The notes under the pieces are model-generated. The model ran no database searches. It saw only the letters and a program-made list of their open reading frames with translations, and was not told the origin of the DNA. Source: Bacteroidetes bacterium UBA5697 (GTDB lineage Bacteria; Bacteroidota; Bacteroidia; B-17B0; Aurantibacillaceae). From it: DNA of 64,000 nt. The stretch is taken from positions 6,451 through 70,450 of the forward strand of contig DIHL01000021.1 of the NCBI GenBank assembly GCA_002420145.1, in the 5' to 3' direction. Positions 35,442 to 42,928 of the stretch are shown one piece after another. The translations under genes were made by a program, and so were the position numbers. Every line of letters starts with the position of its first letter. Positions within the stretch are counted from its first letter, which is position 1.

Positions 35442-35897
35442 ATGGAAAGCACATCACACTTTATTAATGAGTTAGCTATAACATATTCACGCAAGGAGAT
35501 AAGCCACAACTCTATTAAAAACTCTAATGCTGTATATCAACTTATAAAAGATATATACAGCAACACTCAATCTGAAATTGAACTCAAGGAGTACTTCTTC
35601 ATGATCCTTCTCAACCGTGCTAACAAAGTTATTGGCTACTATAAACTTTCTGAAGGAGGCATATCAGGTACTGTTGTTGACCTGCGCTTGGCTTTCGGAA
35701 CAGCTTTAAAGGGTCTAGCATCAGGCATTATAATGGCGCACAACCATCCTTCAGGTAACCTTTGTCCTTCTGAAGAAGACAAGCGCCTCACTAAAAAGTT
35801 TGTTGAAGCAGGTAAACTACTTGACATCGCTGTGCTAGATCATTTGATTGTAACTAACGATGGCTATTACTCATTTGCAGATGAGGGCTTAATTTAA
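35442..35897 (+). CDS. Short RadC-like JAB/MPN-domain protein
   Basis: 151 residues, lacking the helix-hairpin-helix N-terminus of full RadC (about 220). The MPN metalloprotease-like core is intact: JAMM-type motif MAHNHPSGNLCPSEED and LLDIAVLDHLIV. RadC-type proteins without HhH are a usual companion of Bacteroidota conjugative and integrated elements. The true role is unsettled; the JAMM motif suggests metal binding. It leads the gene set on this island. Confidence 0.9.
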   Translation: MESTSHFINELAITYSRKEISHNSIKNSNAVYQLIKDIYSNTQSEIELKEYFFMILLNRANKVIGYYKLSEGGISGTVVDLRLAFGTALKGLASGIIMAHNHPSGNLCPSEEDKRLTKKFVEAGKLLDIAVLDHLIVTNDGYYSFADEGLI

Positions 35898-35920
35898 AGC
35901 ACAAGGCACACATGTGCTTT
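35896..35920. terminator. Small hairpin after radC
   Basis: AAAGCACA (35896-35903) pairs with TGTGCTTT (35913-35920); no T tract, so it may be an attenuating or processing hairpin between radC and the ATPase gene. Confidence 0.4.
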
Positions 35921-35978
35921 GTAAAAGCTATTTCTTAAACATCAATGGTGCTTGTATTAACCTTAAAACTTATAAATC

Positions 35979-36875
35979 ATGAACAAAATTAACAAGGCAG
36001 CAAGGAACCGCTGCAAAATCAAAATGGCTGTACAAGGAGCTTCAGGTTCAGGCAAAACTTATTCTGCATTGTTACTTGCATATGGTCTTACGCAAGACTG
36101 GTCAAAAGTTGTTGTCATAGATAGCGAGAACGGCTCAGCTAATCTTTATGCAGAACTTGGAGATTATTCTGTATTAAATCTTGCAGCACCGTACACACCA
36201 GAAGCCTATTCAGAAGCAATAGATTTAGCAGCTAAAAATGGTTTTGAATGTATAATCATAGATAGCCTATCTCATGAGTGGTCAGGGCAAGGAGGTGTAT
36301 TAGATATACACAGTAACATACCCGGGAACTCCTTCACTGCTTGGGCAAAAGTCACGCCACGGCATAATGCTTTTGTACAGAAAATCCTGCAAACTGATTT
36401 ACACATTATCTCTACAATGCGTAGTAAAACAGAGTATGCTATGTCGGAGAAAAATGGTAAGCAAGTTCCAGAGAAGCTTGGCTTGAAAGCTGTGCAGCGT
36501 GAGGATACTGAGTACGAATTTACCATTGTGTTTGAGCTCAATCAAAGACATCAGGCAACAGTTAGTAAAGACCGCACTGGTTTATTCCGTAACAAGCCTG
36601 AGCTAACACTAACTGCTGATGTAGGAAAAGTAATAGCAGACTGGTGTAATATCAGCACAATAAAAGCTAATCCTGAAATTGTGGCGCAGAAGAAAGAAGT
36701 ACCTCAGGATGATTTTGTAACACGCATTAATCAGTGTGCAACAATGGAGGACTTAATAAGCTTATTCAACAGTAATCCGGCTCAACAACAACAGCACCGA
36801 GATAACTTTATCTCACGAAGAAATCACATCAATGTTCAATCTAAAAACTTTTTAAACAATGGAGTTCATCATTAA
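35979..36875 (+). CDS. P-loop ATPase of mobile elements (AAA_24/phage nucleotide-binding type)
   Basis: 298 residues. Walker A in VQGASGSGKTYSALLLAYG; Walker B-like ECIIIDSLSHEWSGQ; a catalytic/sensor region STMRSKTEYAM. RecA-like core about 1-230. C-terminal tail is Gln-rich. The family is found in phages and integrated elements with DUF3871 proteins; possible roles are recombination or DNA processing. Its stop (36875) lies 17 bp inside the start of the next gene at 36859, so the two are translationally linked. Confidence 0.88.
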   Translation: MNKINKAARNRCKIKMAVQGASGSGKTYSALLLAYGLTQDWSKVVVIDSENGSANLYAELGDYSVLNLAAPYTPEAYSEAIDLAAKNGFECIIIDSLSHEWSGQGGVLDIHSNIPGNSFTAWAKVTPRHNAFVQKILQTDLHIISTMRSKTEYAMSEKNGKQVPEKLGLKAVQREDTEYEFTIVFELNQRHQATVSKDRTGLFRNKPELTLTADVGKVIADWCNISTIKANPEIVAQKKEVPQDDFVTRINQCATMEDLISLFNSNPAQQQQHRDNFISRRNHINVQSKNFLNNGVHH

Positions 36876-37857
36876 CAACCAAGAAGTGCTGGCGCAGTTG
36901 CCGGCACTTCAACCAAACGGAATAGGTATCTCATCTAGTAGTCAACCGTTCATTGAGGCTAATACCATTCAAATGCCTGTTCAAGAAATGAAAGACCAAC
37001 ACATCATTCCCGTTTGGGCATCAAGTAATGAGCCGCTGATTAGTCACTCGGAGTTCATAGAAGCTACTTGGGAGCAGGTGCATAAACAATTTAGGAATGA
37101 GACCATTCTTAAACCCAATATTAGAGTAAGTCATCCTATAAAAGGAAGAATCCCGGAAGCCAAGCACAAAGCGGCAAAAGACTTAGAACCTTGGGAGCAA
37201 ACAATATACTATGAACGTATGATGTTTGTAATAGAGTTGCCAAGCATAAGAGATGAAGTGAATGGCAATTTACTATCATTAACAATCGGTGGAGTGAAGT
37301 CCTACAGTTTGGATAACCTTTACAGCAAAAGACCAAGCGGAGATCAACACTTTCAACTGTTTATCGGCTTTCAAAATAAAGTCTGCTGTAACCTTTGTGT
37401 ATCAACGGATGGTTTTAAACATGAACTGGGAATCAAATCAGCTAGTCAGTTAAAGTACGCTGTGGAAAATCTGATTAACCAGTACAATGCCAGTAAGCAT
37501 CTTAACAGGATGAAGTCTATGACCAATATGGAACTAATGGAATCAGAGTTTGCGCAAGTGATTGGAAGAAGCAGAATGTATAAGCACCTGCCTGAGTATT
37601 CGCGTAAAGACATCCAACCCATGCTATTCGGTGACCAACAAATTAGTACTGTTGTACTGGACTATTACAAGGATGCAAACTTTGGAACTGAAATCGGTGG
37701 AAGTATAAGTACATGGCAGTTCTACAACTTACTTACAGGAGCAAACAAGTCAACCTACATCGACAGCTTCCTGGTAAGAGGAGTAAATGCCACAGACTTT
37801 ACTGCTGAAATCATCCAACACAAGATGGGGACAAAGCGAAGTTGGTTTATGGGTTAA
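36859..37857 (+). CDS. DUF3871-family protein
   Basis: 332 residues. It carries the family-like blocks PNIRVSHPIKGRIPEAKHK, MMFVIELPSIRDEVNGN, GGVKSYSLDNLYSKRPS and EHFQLFIGFQNKVCCNLC-like. DUF3871 proteins are known only from Bacteroidota mobile DNA and have no assigned function. It overlaps the ATPase gene by 17 bp, so the ATPase and DUF3871 protein are probably made in a fixed ratio and may act together. Confidence 0.85.
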   Translation: MEFIINNQEVLAQLPALQPNGIGISSSSQPFIEANTIQMPVQEMKDQHIIPVWASSNEPLISHSEFIEATWEQVHKQFRNETILKPNIRVSHPIKGRIPEAKHKAAKDLEPWEQTIYYERMMFVIELPSIRDEVNGNLLSLTIGGVKSYSLDNLYSKRPSGDQHFQLFIGFQNKVCCNLCVSTDGFKHELGIKSASQLKYAVENLINQYNASKHLNRMKSMTNMELMESEFAQVIGRSRMYKHLPEYSRKDIQPMLFGDQQISTVVLDYYKDANFGTEIGGSISTWQFYNLLTGANKSTYIDSFLVRGVNATDFTAEIIQHKMGTKRSWFMG

Positions 37858-37862
37858 GCAAG

Positions 37863-37890
37863 AGCCTGGGAGAAATCCTGGGCTTTATAT
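37863..37890 (+). terminator. Terminator after the DUF3871 gene
   Basis: AGCCTGGGA / TCCTGGGCT stem of 9 bp (37863-37871 and 37876-37884) with a GAAA loop and TTTATATT after it. Confidence 0.75.
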
Positions 37891-38336
37891 TACCTTTTAA
37901 TTTGTCCTTGTTTTACAAAAGCTCATGCTGGAAGTTTACTACAAGAAAATAACTAGGTAGGGAAAAGGTAGATGTTGATAAAACTTGCACCTTACACATA
38001 TTAACATTTTTCAGCCTAAAATGTCAATATTATTTTTTGGTCGGGATTGAAAGATGAATTAATTTTGTAAAAGTACAGCGCAGTACTACCTTCTGCAGAA
38101 GGAACATATCTTCTCCTTAAGGCATTAAGGAGTCAATTTTGAAAGCGGATTAGTAATAATCTGAGTTAGCTAAATCTAGCAAAGTCGTAAGGCTTGATGT
38201 ATAAAGTAACGGTTGTATATATATTATACAGATAAACTGCTTTATATATGTCTGTTAAACAACAAGTTATTCTTAACCATTTTGGAAGTTGTGCAGCTGA
38301 AATTGCACCAACTTCCAAATTTAAAAAAACAAAGAC
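37891..38336. other. Palindrome-rich non-coding region of the element
   Basis: 446 bp without a gene. It holds AGTAC/GTACT (38072-38087), perfect palindrome CCTTCTGCAGAAGG (38089-38102), CTCCTTAA-GGCA-TTAAGGAG (38113-38132), and a long hairpin TTGGAAGTTG...CAACTTCCAA (about 38282-38318) ending 19 bp before the next ATG. The spacing suggests a structured RNA leader, a small RNA or a replication/transfer origin. No coding pattern is present. Confidence 0.5.
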
Positions 38337-38798
38337 ATGAGTAATTATTCATTACCCAAAAGCGGGACTGTGTTTATGCCTGTGGCAAGATTTCAACCAA
38401 TTATCAGTTATGACTTTAATGGTAATCCTTCTGTATACAAAAATGATGTGGACTTTAAAAAAGTTGGGCTAAGTGATGACTTTTTGAAAAACTTAATGAG
38501 CAACATTTCATTAACGGATATTGATATCCGGATTATGTTGTATATCATGCATAATTTACAAAGAGATTCTGACGAGGTGGTGTTAAATCCTACCATTATT
38601 AAAAGATATATTAACTGGGGGCACAGTTCAATAAGTGCATCCCTGATTAGACTTTGTAATGCAGGTTATATTATGCCTATAACAGGGAGAGGATCTGGTA
38701 GATGCAAATATCAGGTGAATGTATTAAATATGTTTTATGGCAACAGGATTGAGTTTCTGGAAAATATTGACCCAAAGTTAATACAGAGGGTTATATAA
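38337..38798 (+). CDS. Small putative winged-helix protein (RepL-like?)
   Basis: 153 residues. About residues 55-125 form a winged-helix pattern: DIDIRIMLYIMHNL, VVLNPTIIKRYINWGHSSISASLIRLCNAGYI (seen in parts), then a basic wing GRGSGRCKYQVN. It is similar in plan to plasmid RepL-type initiators and to element-borne DNA-binding proteins, but I cannot assign a family. Its leader has a strong hairpin. If it is an initiator, the palindromes upstream would be its origin (inference). Confidence 0.7.
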   Translation: MSNYSLPKSGTVFMPVARFQPIISYDFNGNPSVYKNDVDFKKVGLSDDFLKNLMSNISLTDIDIRIMLYIMHNLQRDSDEVVLNPTIIKRYINWGHSSISASLIRLCNAGYIMPITGRGSGRCKYQVNVLNMFYGNRIEFLENIDPKLIQRVI

Positions 38799-38878
38799 AA
38801 TCTGAAACATCAACTTGTGTTTATAGCCAGTTAAGGAATTTAGGTTAATCTTGAATATATTTTACATAAATTAGCCTA

Positions 38879-40021
38879 ATGGATCAAGGTTTAAAACAGA
38901 ACGGTTTTTATTATGCTAATTTTCTTAAATCTGTTGATGGAGAAAATAGACTAACCTTCCTTGTTGTGTTCAGAGTAGGTGATTACTTATGTATGGATAT
39001 TACTCCATCAGAGGAATCGGTAGTAGTTGATCAAGGTTTAATTGAGCACATCAAGGAGTGGAAGTCTTTGATTGTTGAAGCAATTAAAGATGGAAGCATT
39101 GATTCTGAAGAAGCTAAAGAGAAGTTTGCAAAATGCGAGCAATTAAGTACGGGGGTGCTTGAAGGTGTTTTTAAAGCAGGTAGCTTGTATCAGAAATTAA
39201 CACTCACGTCAGCATTCAATAAAATTTCCGCAAGCCTTGAATCAAAAGGTTTTAGACCATTGCTTGGTAAGGAGGTCGTCAATACAATTTTCTCTGGTCT
39301 ATTGTTGGATTTTCAGGAGACTGAAATACTTAATTATAAAACCATAGTTGAAAAGCTAAGCCCTAAAAATACCCAAGCTGAGTTAGCTAAACCAACTAAT
39401 CAATTTGAGAAAAATGCAACGGAGTCTTTTTTTGAAAAGTATAGCACATATATATTACCCAGTCTAATTGTTGGCATGCTGATTCTACTATTTGTTTATT
39501 TAATCTTCTCATCAAAATCTAGTAAGTATAGTGACAATGATTACGCAAAAGCGGCAGCAATAGCTGATTCAGTAGTTCAAGACTTAGTGTTAAATCAAGA
39601 TTCCATTATTCAGGCAAGTAAGTATTATGAAGACTCAATTGCTGCAGAAGCAAATAAAGCAAGGGAAAGAATTTTAGGAGAACAAGAGGCAAGAAAAGCT
39701 GAAATGAGAAAGACAAGTTCGTATATGGAGGAGTATTCAGAGGATTTTCCATTTGAATACCATGTTCCAAGTTGTCCAAATCAGGCTGAAACTAGTCTCC
39801 CTTCAGGAAAATGTTGGTTAGTGCTTTACTATGCTAAGCCAGGTAACCAAAATTGGCAAGAAGTAGGAGGAACTATTGTAGGTGTAAAAGCTGGAATTGA
39901 TAATACGTTTCACTTTTTTGGCAAGAAGGGATGGAAATATGCATATTCCTGGGACGCGGGAAATTCCAGACCAATAAAACTTAAGCCTATAAACGTAAAG
40001 CAAACTTGGAGTGCGCAATAA
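38879..40021 (+). CDS. Membrane-anchored hypothetical protein of the element
   Basis: 380 residues. Cytoplasmic N-terminal domain to about 190 (helical, including a SIDSEEAKEKFAKCEQL segment), one membrane helix at about 199-217 (YILPSLIVGMLILLFVYLI), then a helical linker (AANKARERILGEQEARKAEMRK) and a C-terminal beta domain with PSCPNQAETSLPSGKCWLVLYYAK (in parts) that may carry a disulfide. Unknown family. It is the last gene before attR and could be cargo (defence, entry exclusion or signalling), but nothing shows which. Confidence 0.75.
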   Translation: MDQGLKQNGFYYANFLKSVDGENRLTFLVVFRVGDYLCMDITPSEESVVVDQGLIEHIKEWKSLIVEAIKDGSIDSEEAKEKFAKCEQLSTGVLEGVFKAGSLYQKLTLTSAFNKISASLESKGFRPLLGKEVVNTIFSGLLLDFQETEILNYKTIVEKLSPKNTQAELAKPTNQFEKNATESFFEKYSTYILPSLIVGMLILLFVYLIFSSKSSKYSDNDYAKAAAIADSVVQDLVLNQDSIIQASKYYEDSIAAEANKARERILGEQEARKAEMRKTSSYMEEYSEDFPFEYHVPSCPNQAETSLPSGKCWLVLYYAKPGNQNWQEVGGTIVGVKAGIDNTFHFFGKKGWKYAYSWDAGNSRPIKLKPINVKQTWSAQ

Positions 40022-40189
40022 ATTATTTACTAGAAACAAATTGTGCAAGTTAATAGTTCTATATTTGCAGCAATCAGGAGGAAGAAGGTCTTTCTCCTGA
40101 AAAGAAATTGCTGAGCTAAAGGCACCAAATCGACACCTAGCATGCTTAAAAACTGGTGTCTTTTGGAGGGTACTGGGGAATAGTAGATT

Positions 40190-40256
40190 TTGCGGCAGTC
40201 TTGAAAACTGTTGAACCGTGAGGTTCCTGGGGTTCGAATCCCTATTTCTCCGCTGA
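40190..40256 (+). other. attR: right 67-bp attachment repeat, truncated tRNA-Ser copy
   Basis: Identical to 33645-33711. It is the 3' part of tRNA-Ser without the 5' acceptor strand, D arm or promoter, so it is not a functional tRNA. Confidence 0.9.
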
Positions 40257-40263
40257 TAAATGT

Positions 40264-40288
40264 AAAAAGCGCCCTTGAGGCGCTTTTT
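40264..40288 (+). terminator. Intrinsic terminator beyond attR, probably the original tRNA-Ser terminator
   Basis: AAAAAGCGCC / GGCGCTTTTT perfect 10-bp stem with a CTTGA loop and a T run. Confidence 0.88.
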
Positions 40289-40446
40289 TATTTTCCGAAA
40301 TGTCCGAAAACTTGTTTTCAAGGACATAAAGGGAAATAAAAAAACAGATGCGAAGGATTTGGCTTTTTACATTATGACTCTGGGAGCTTTGGGGATCAGC
40401 GAAGCTAATCCTTCATTTAAATCGTGCGTCAAAGATGTGGAAAAAT
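40289..40446. other. Intergenic stretch with imperfect direct repeat
   Basis: No ORF supported. CTTTTTACATTATGACTCTG near 40363 and CTTTTTACCCTATGACTCTG near 40472 head two imperfect direct repeats of about 50 bp, each ending in a GGGGATC...AATCC block. Nature unknown. Confidence 0.45.
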
Positions 40447-40477
40447 AAAAAGAATCCCATTGCACGGGATGCTTTTT
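40447..40477. terminator. Terminator for the HxlR gene
   Basis: AAAAAGAATCCC / GGGATGCTTTTT stem, one mismatch, works in both directions. Confidence 0.75.
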
Positions 40478-40513
40478 ACCCTATGACTCTGAAAGTATAG
40501 GGGATCAAAAAAT

Positions 40514-40903
40514 TTAATCCCTCCCTCCTCTAGCAATAATTCTTTTACGATGCTTTGTCCCCCATTTATGTAATTCCATAATTAATGGTTTTAATGTTTT
40601 GCCATAAGTTGTTAATTCATACTCCACAGTAACTGGAGATGTATCATAAACTTTTCTACTCGCTAATTCGTTTATTTCAAGCTCTTTTAATTCTTTCGAT
40701 AACATCTTTGGTGTTAATCCTGTGATTTCTCTTTGAATTTGTTTAAATCGTTTTTTACCAAATGTAAGAGATAGAATAATTTGCAGTTTCCATTTTCCAC
40801 TTAAAATATCTAAAGCATCTTTTACTGGAAGTAATTGCTTAGTGCACTCTCCTGTTGAAAGATGATTGGGACATTTTCGTTTATCGTTATCGGTAGTTTC
40901 CAT
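40514..40903 (-). CDS. HxlR-family transcriptional regulator
   Basis: 129 residues from ATG at 40903 (METTDNDKRKCPNHL); the frame extends 10 hydrophobic codons upstream that do not fit the family. HxlR winged helix: DALDILSGKWKLQIILSL, GLTPKMLSKELKELEI. Cys at 11, 20 could sense redox or electrophiles. It is divergent from a DoxX-like gene, the usual arrangement in which HxlR represses its neighbour. Confidence 0.92.
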   Translation of the reverse strand: METTDNDKRKCPNHLSTGECTKQLLPVKDALDILSGKWKLQIILSLTFGKKRFKQIQREITGLTPKMLSKELKELEINELASRKVYDTSPVTVEYELTTYGKTLKPLIMELHKWGTKHRKRIIARGGRD

Positions 40904-40934
40904 TTGATATAAAATTATAATACAAATATACATT

Positions 40935-40993
40935 AGTATAAAGTATCTTTTTTATACTGCTTTCCTAGAGTATACCGATATCCTTTAGGAAAG
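40935..40993. promoter_or_regulatory. Candidate HxlR operators in the divergent promoter
   Basis: Two inverted repeats: AGTATAAA/TTTATACT (about 40935-40958) and CTTTCCTA/TAGGAAAG (40960-40967 and 40986-40993). Both lie between the two start codons, as expected of operators. Confidence 0.5.
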
Positions 40994-41053
40994 TGATACC
41001 TTTTGTATATCCATTCTCCATAGTTTTGCTTTCTAATCTATAAAAACAAACGT

Positions 41054-41419
41054 ATGTCAACAAAAACAAAACGAATCATTTCCATTGTACTAATGGTCAT
41101 TCCTTCACTCATACTTATAATGAGCGCAGTAATGAAATTAATTGGAGCAGAACAAGTAGTAACAGGTTTAACTAAAATAGGACTAGGCAACTATATTAAA
41201 TCACTAGGCATTATTGAGTTAGTCTCCGTTGCACTATTTATATTTCCAAAAACTCATAAAATTGGATTTTTATTAATTTGTAGCTACTTAGGTGGTGCAC
41301 TTTCAATTGAATTGGCATCCGCGCAACCACCGTCAGCTGCCATTTTCTTATGTATTATATGGATTTCTGTTTTCTTAAAAGATAAAATGATGTTCTTAAG
41401 CTCTTCTGAAAATAAATAA
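41054..41419 (+). CDS. DoxX-like membrane protein
   Basis: 121 residues with four hydrophobic segments (IISIVLMVIPSLILIMSAVMKLIG, GIIELVSVALFIFP, IGFLLICSYLGGALSIELASA, AIFLCIIWISVFL). Pattern and size fit DoxX-like small integral membrane proteins. It is divergent from HxlR, which probably controls it. Substrate unknown. Confidence 0.85.
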   Translation: MSTKTKRIISIVLMVIPSLILIMSAVMKLIGAEQVVTGLTKIGLGNYIKSLGIIELVSVALFIFPKTHKIGFLLICSYLGGALSIELASAQPPSAAIFLCIIWISVFLKDKMMFLSSSENK

Positions 41420-41459
41420 AACCTTAACAGCATTCGTTAAATCGGATGCCGTTATATTT

Positions 41460-42875
41460 TTAATCAAATCTAAACTCGAAAGCAGTTCCTTTATTACTTT
41501 TTATTTCAACTTTCGCATCAATTTGTTCGGCTAATAAATCTATTAATTGTAATCCAAAACTTGCATTTGTTTTTTTGGTAGAGCTTCTAAAAATCCCAAT
41601 ACCATTATCAGAAATTATTAAAATATTCTTAGAAAAAGAAATACATATTTCTCCATTTTTATTTGGGAAAGCATATTTAAAAGAATTACTCAATACCTCA
41701 TTAATAATAAGTCCAACAGGTATCATTTTATCTATTTCAAAATAAAAATCTCGAGGAATTTTCAACTTTAACTTTACTAAATTTTGACTATAAGTATTTT
41801 GCAATTTTTCAAATAATGATTTTGAATAAGCTGCTAGATTAATTTTGCTTAAATCAGAATTAGCATACAGCATTTCATGAATTAAAGCCATTGATACAAT
41901 ACGGTTTTGACTTTCCTCAACTAAAGCTGAAAAATGTCGATCATTTGATTTATCAGCATGTAACTTTAATAAGCTTGAAATTATTTGAAGATTATTTTTT
42001 ACTCGGTGATGTATTTCTTTTAAAAGAGTTTCTTTTTCTTTTAAAGTATGGTTAATCTTTTCTTCTATTTTCTTTCTTTCAAAAAACAAAGGAACATCAT
42101 ACTTTTTTTTTGTTTTTAATTTCTGTTCCTCTTTAGTTAAATATTTTTCAATTTTATGAGGAGGAGCCATGATAAATGTACAATGCTTATCTCCTTTTGC
42201 ACGACAAGATATCTCAACCGATGTTAATTCAATACCATAACTTTGTTCACACCAACCAGATGAATATCCTGCATTCATAGAACATACTGGAAAATCTGTT
42301 TTTTCTTTTGATTTAATCCATGAGTCTGCTTCAAAGGAATATGGGTGATGATATTTCAAGAAAAAATTATCATCCGGGGTTGGTTTACTTTCTGGCAAAA
42401 TATCTACAAATGCCCAGCCTGTATATGCAAAATGAATAGGACCTGCCGAAAGTTTAGCTAAAGGATTTTTCAATTTCATTTTTTTATGAAAGTTTTTCGC
42501 ATCCTCTATTCCAATTAAATGAGCAAAATCAAATAATAAATTTCTTCCAATTTTAATGGCCTCAGATTTTGACCTATCAGAATATAAATTCAAAATATTT
42601 TTAAAGAAATCATTAGCCAACGACTCTGCGCGCATTAACACGTATCGTTGTCCATTAACTTCAATTTTTGATAAACTAGGATCAGCATTAAAAGTCTGAA
42701 AATAATTTTTTACAATTTCGGAAGCTTTGTCAAAAATCGGCGCAATTTCACTAGGTGCTTTTACCGTTTTTTTTGTTGTAAAAAAAACATCTTTCTTTTT
42801 TTTAAGAAGTTGGTTTTCTTTTTCAAGTTCCTTAATTCTCTTTTTTAAAGATTGAATATTTTCTTCAGACTTCAT
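41460..42875 (-). CDS. XylR_N-V4R sensor fused to a HisKA_2 histidine kinase
   Basis: 471 residues. N-terminal coiled coil at about 1-45. About residues 50-185 resemble the XylR_N activator-of-aromatic-catabolism domain (YHHPYSFEADSWIKSKEKTD). The V4R domain follows (GYSSGWCEQSYGIELTSVE, SCRAKGDKHCTFIMAPP) with the Cys pattern typical of the family. The transmitter has HisKA_2 acceptor H290 (IHHRVKNNLQIISS) and HATPase (NEVLSNSFKYAFPNKNGE, ISDNGIGIF, SFGLQLIDLL). This sensor pair normally sits on sigma-54 activators such as XylR or DmpR that bind aromatic effectors; here it drives a kinase. No regulator is adjacent. Confidence 0.9.
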   Translation of the reverse strand: MKSEENIQSLKKRIKELEKENQLLKKKKDVFFTTKKTVKAPSEIAPIFDKASEIVKNYFQTFNADPSLSKIEVNGQRYVLMRAESLANDFFKNILNLYSDRSKSEAIKIGRNLLFDFAHLIGIEDAKNFHKKMKLKNPLAKLSAGPIHFAYTGWAFVDILPESKPTPDDNFFLKYHHPYSFEADSWIKSKEKTDFPVCSMNAGYSSGWCEQSYGIELTSVEISCRAKGDKHCTFIMAPPHKIEKYLTKEEQKLKTKKKYDVPLFFERKKIEEKINHTLKEKETLLKEIHHRVKNNLQIISSLLKLHADKSNDRHFSALVEESQNRIVSMALIHEMLYANSDLSKINLAAYSKSLFEKLQNTYSQNLVKLKLKIPRDFYFEIDKMIPVGLIINEVLSNSFKYAFPNKNGEICISFSKNILIISDNGIGIFRSSTKKTNASFGLQLIDLLAEQIDAKVEIKSNKGTAFEFRFD

Positions 42876-42928
42876 TTATTAAAAGTATAATAATTTCCCA
42901 TCATAAAAAAATTACTCCACTAATAAGA

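Larger units (their letters stand above)
33645..40256. mobile_element. 6.5-kb integrative element at tRNA-Ser(UGA)
   Basis: Bounded by 67-bp perfect direct repeats. It contains, in order: tyrosine integrase, short RadC/JAB protein, AAA ATPase, DUF3871 protein, a palindrome-rich non-coding block, a small winged-helix-like protein and a single-pass membrane protein. All genes are on the plus strand. No relaxase, coupling protein, capsid, terminase or tail gene is visible, so it fits a small mobilisable island or satellite better than a full prophage or ICE. The right-end 65 bp is a decoy 3' tRNA fragment. Beyond attR lies a terminator that probably served the tRNA before integration. Confidence 0.88.

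Noticed and set aside
33645..40256. Full prophage or conjugative element
   Set aside because: No capsid, portal, terminase, tail, relaxase or T4SS gene was found within the att repeats.
39818..40327. 169-codon ORF on the minus strand across attR
   Set aside because: Part of it (RRNRDSNPRNLTVQQFSRLPQ, in pieces) is the antisense translation of the tRNA-Ser 3' half, and the rest is the shadow of the membrane-protein gene and non-coding DNA.
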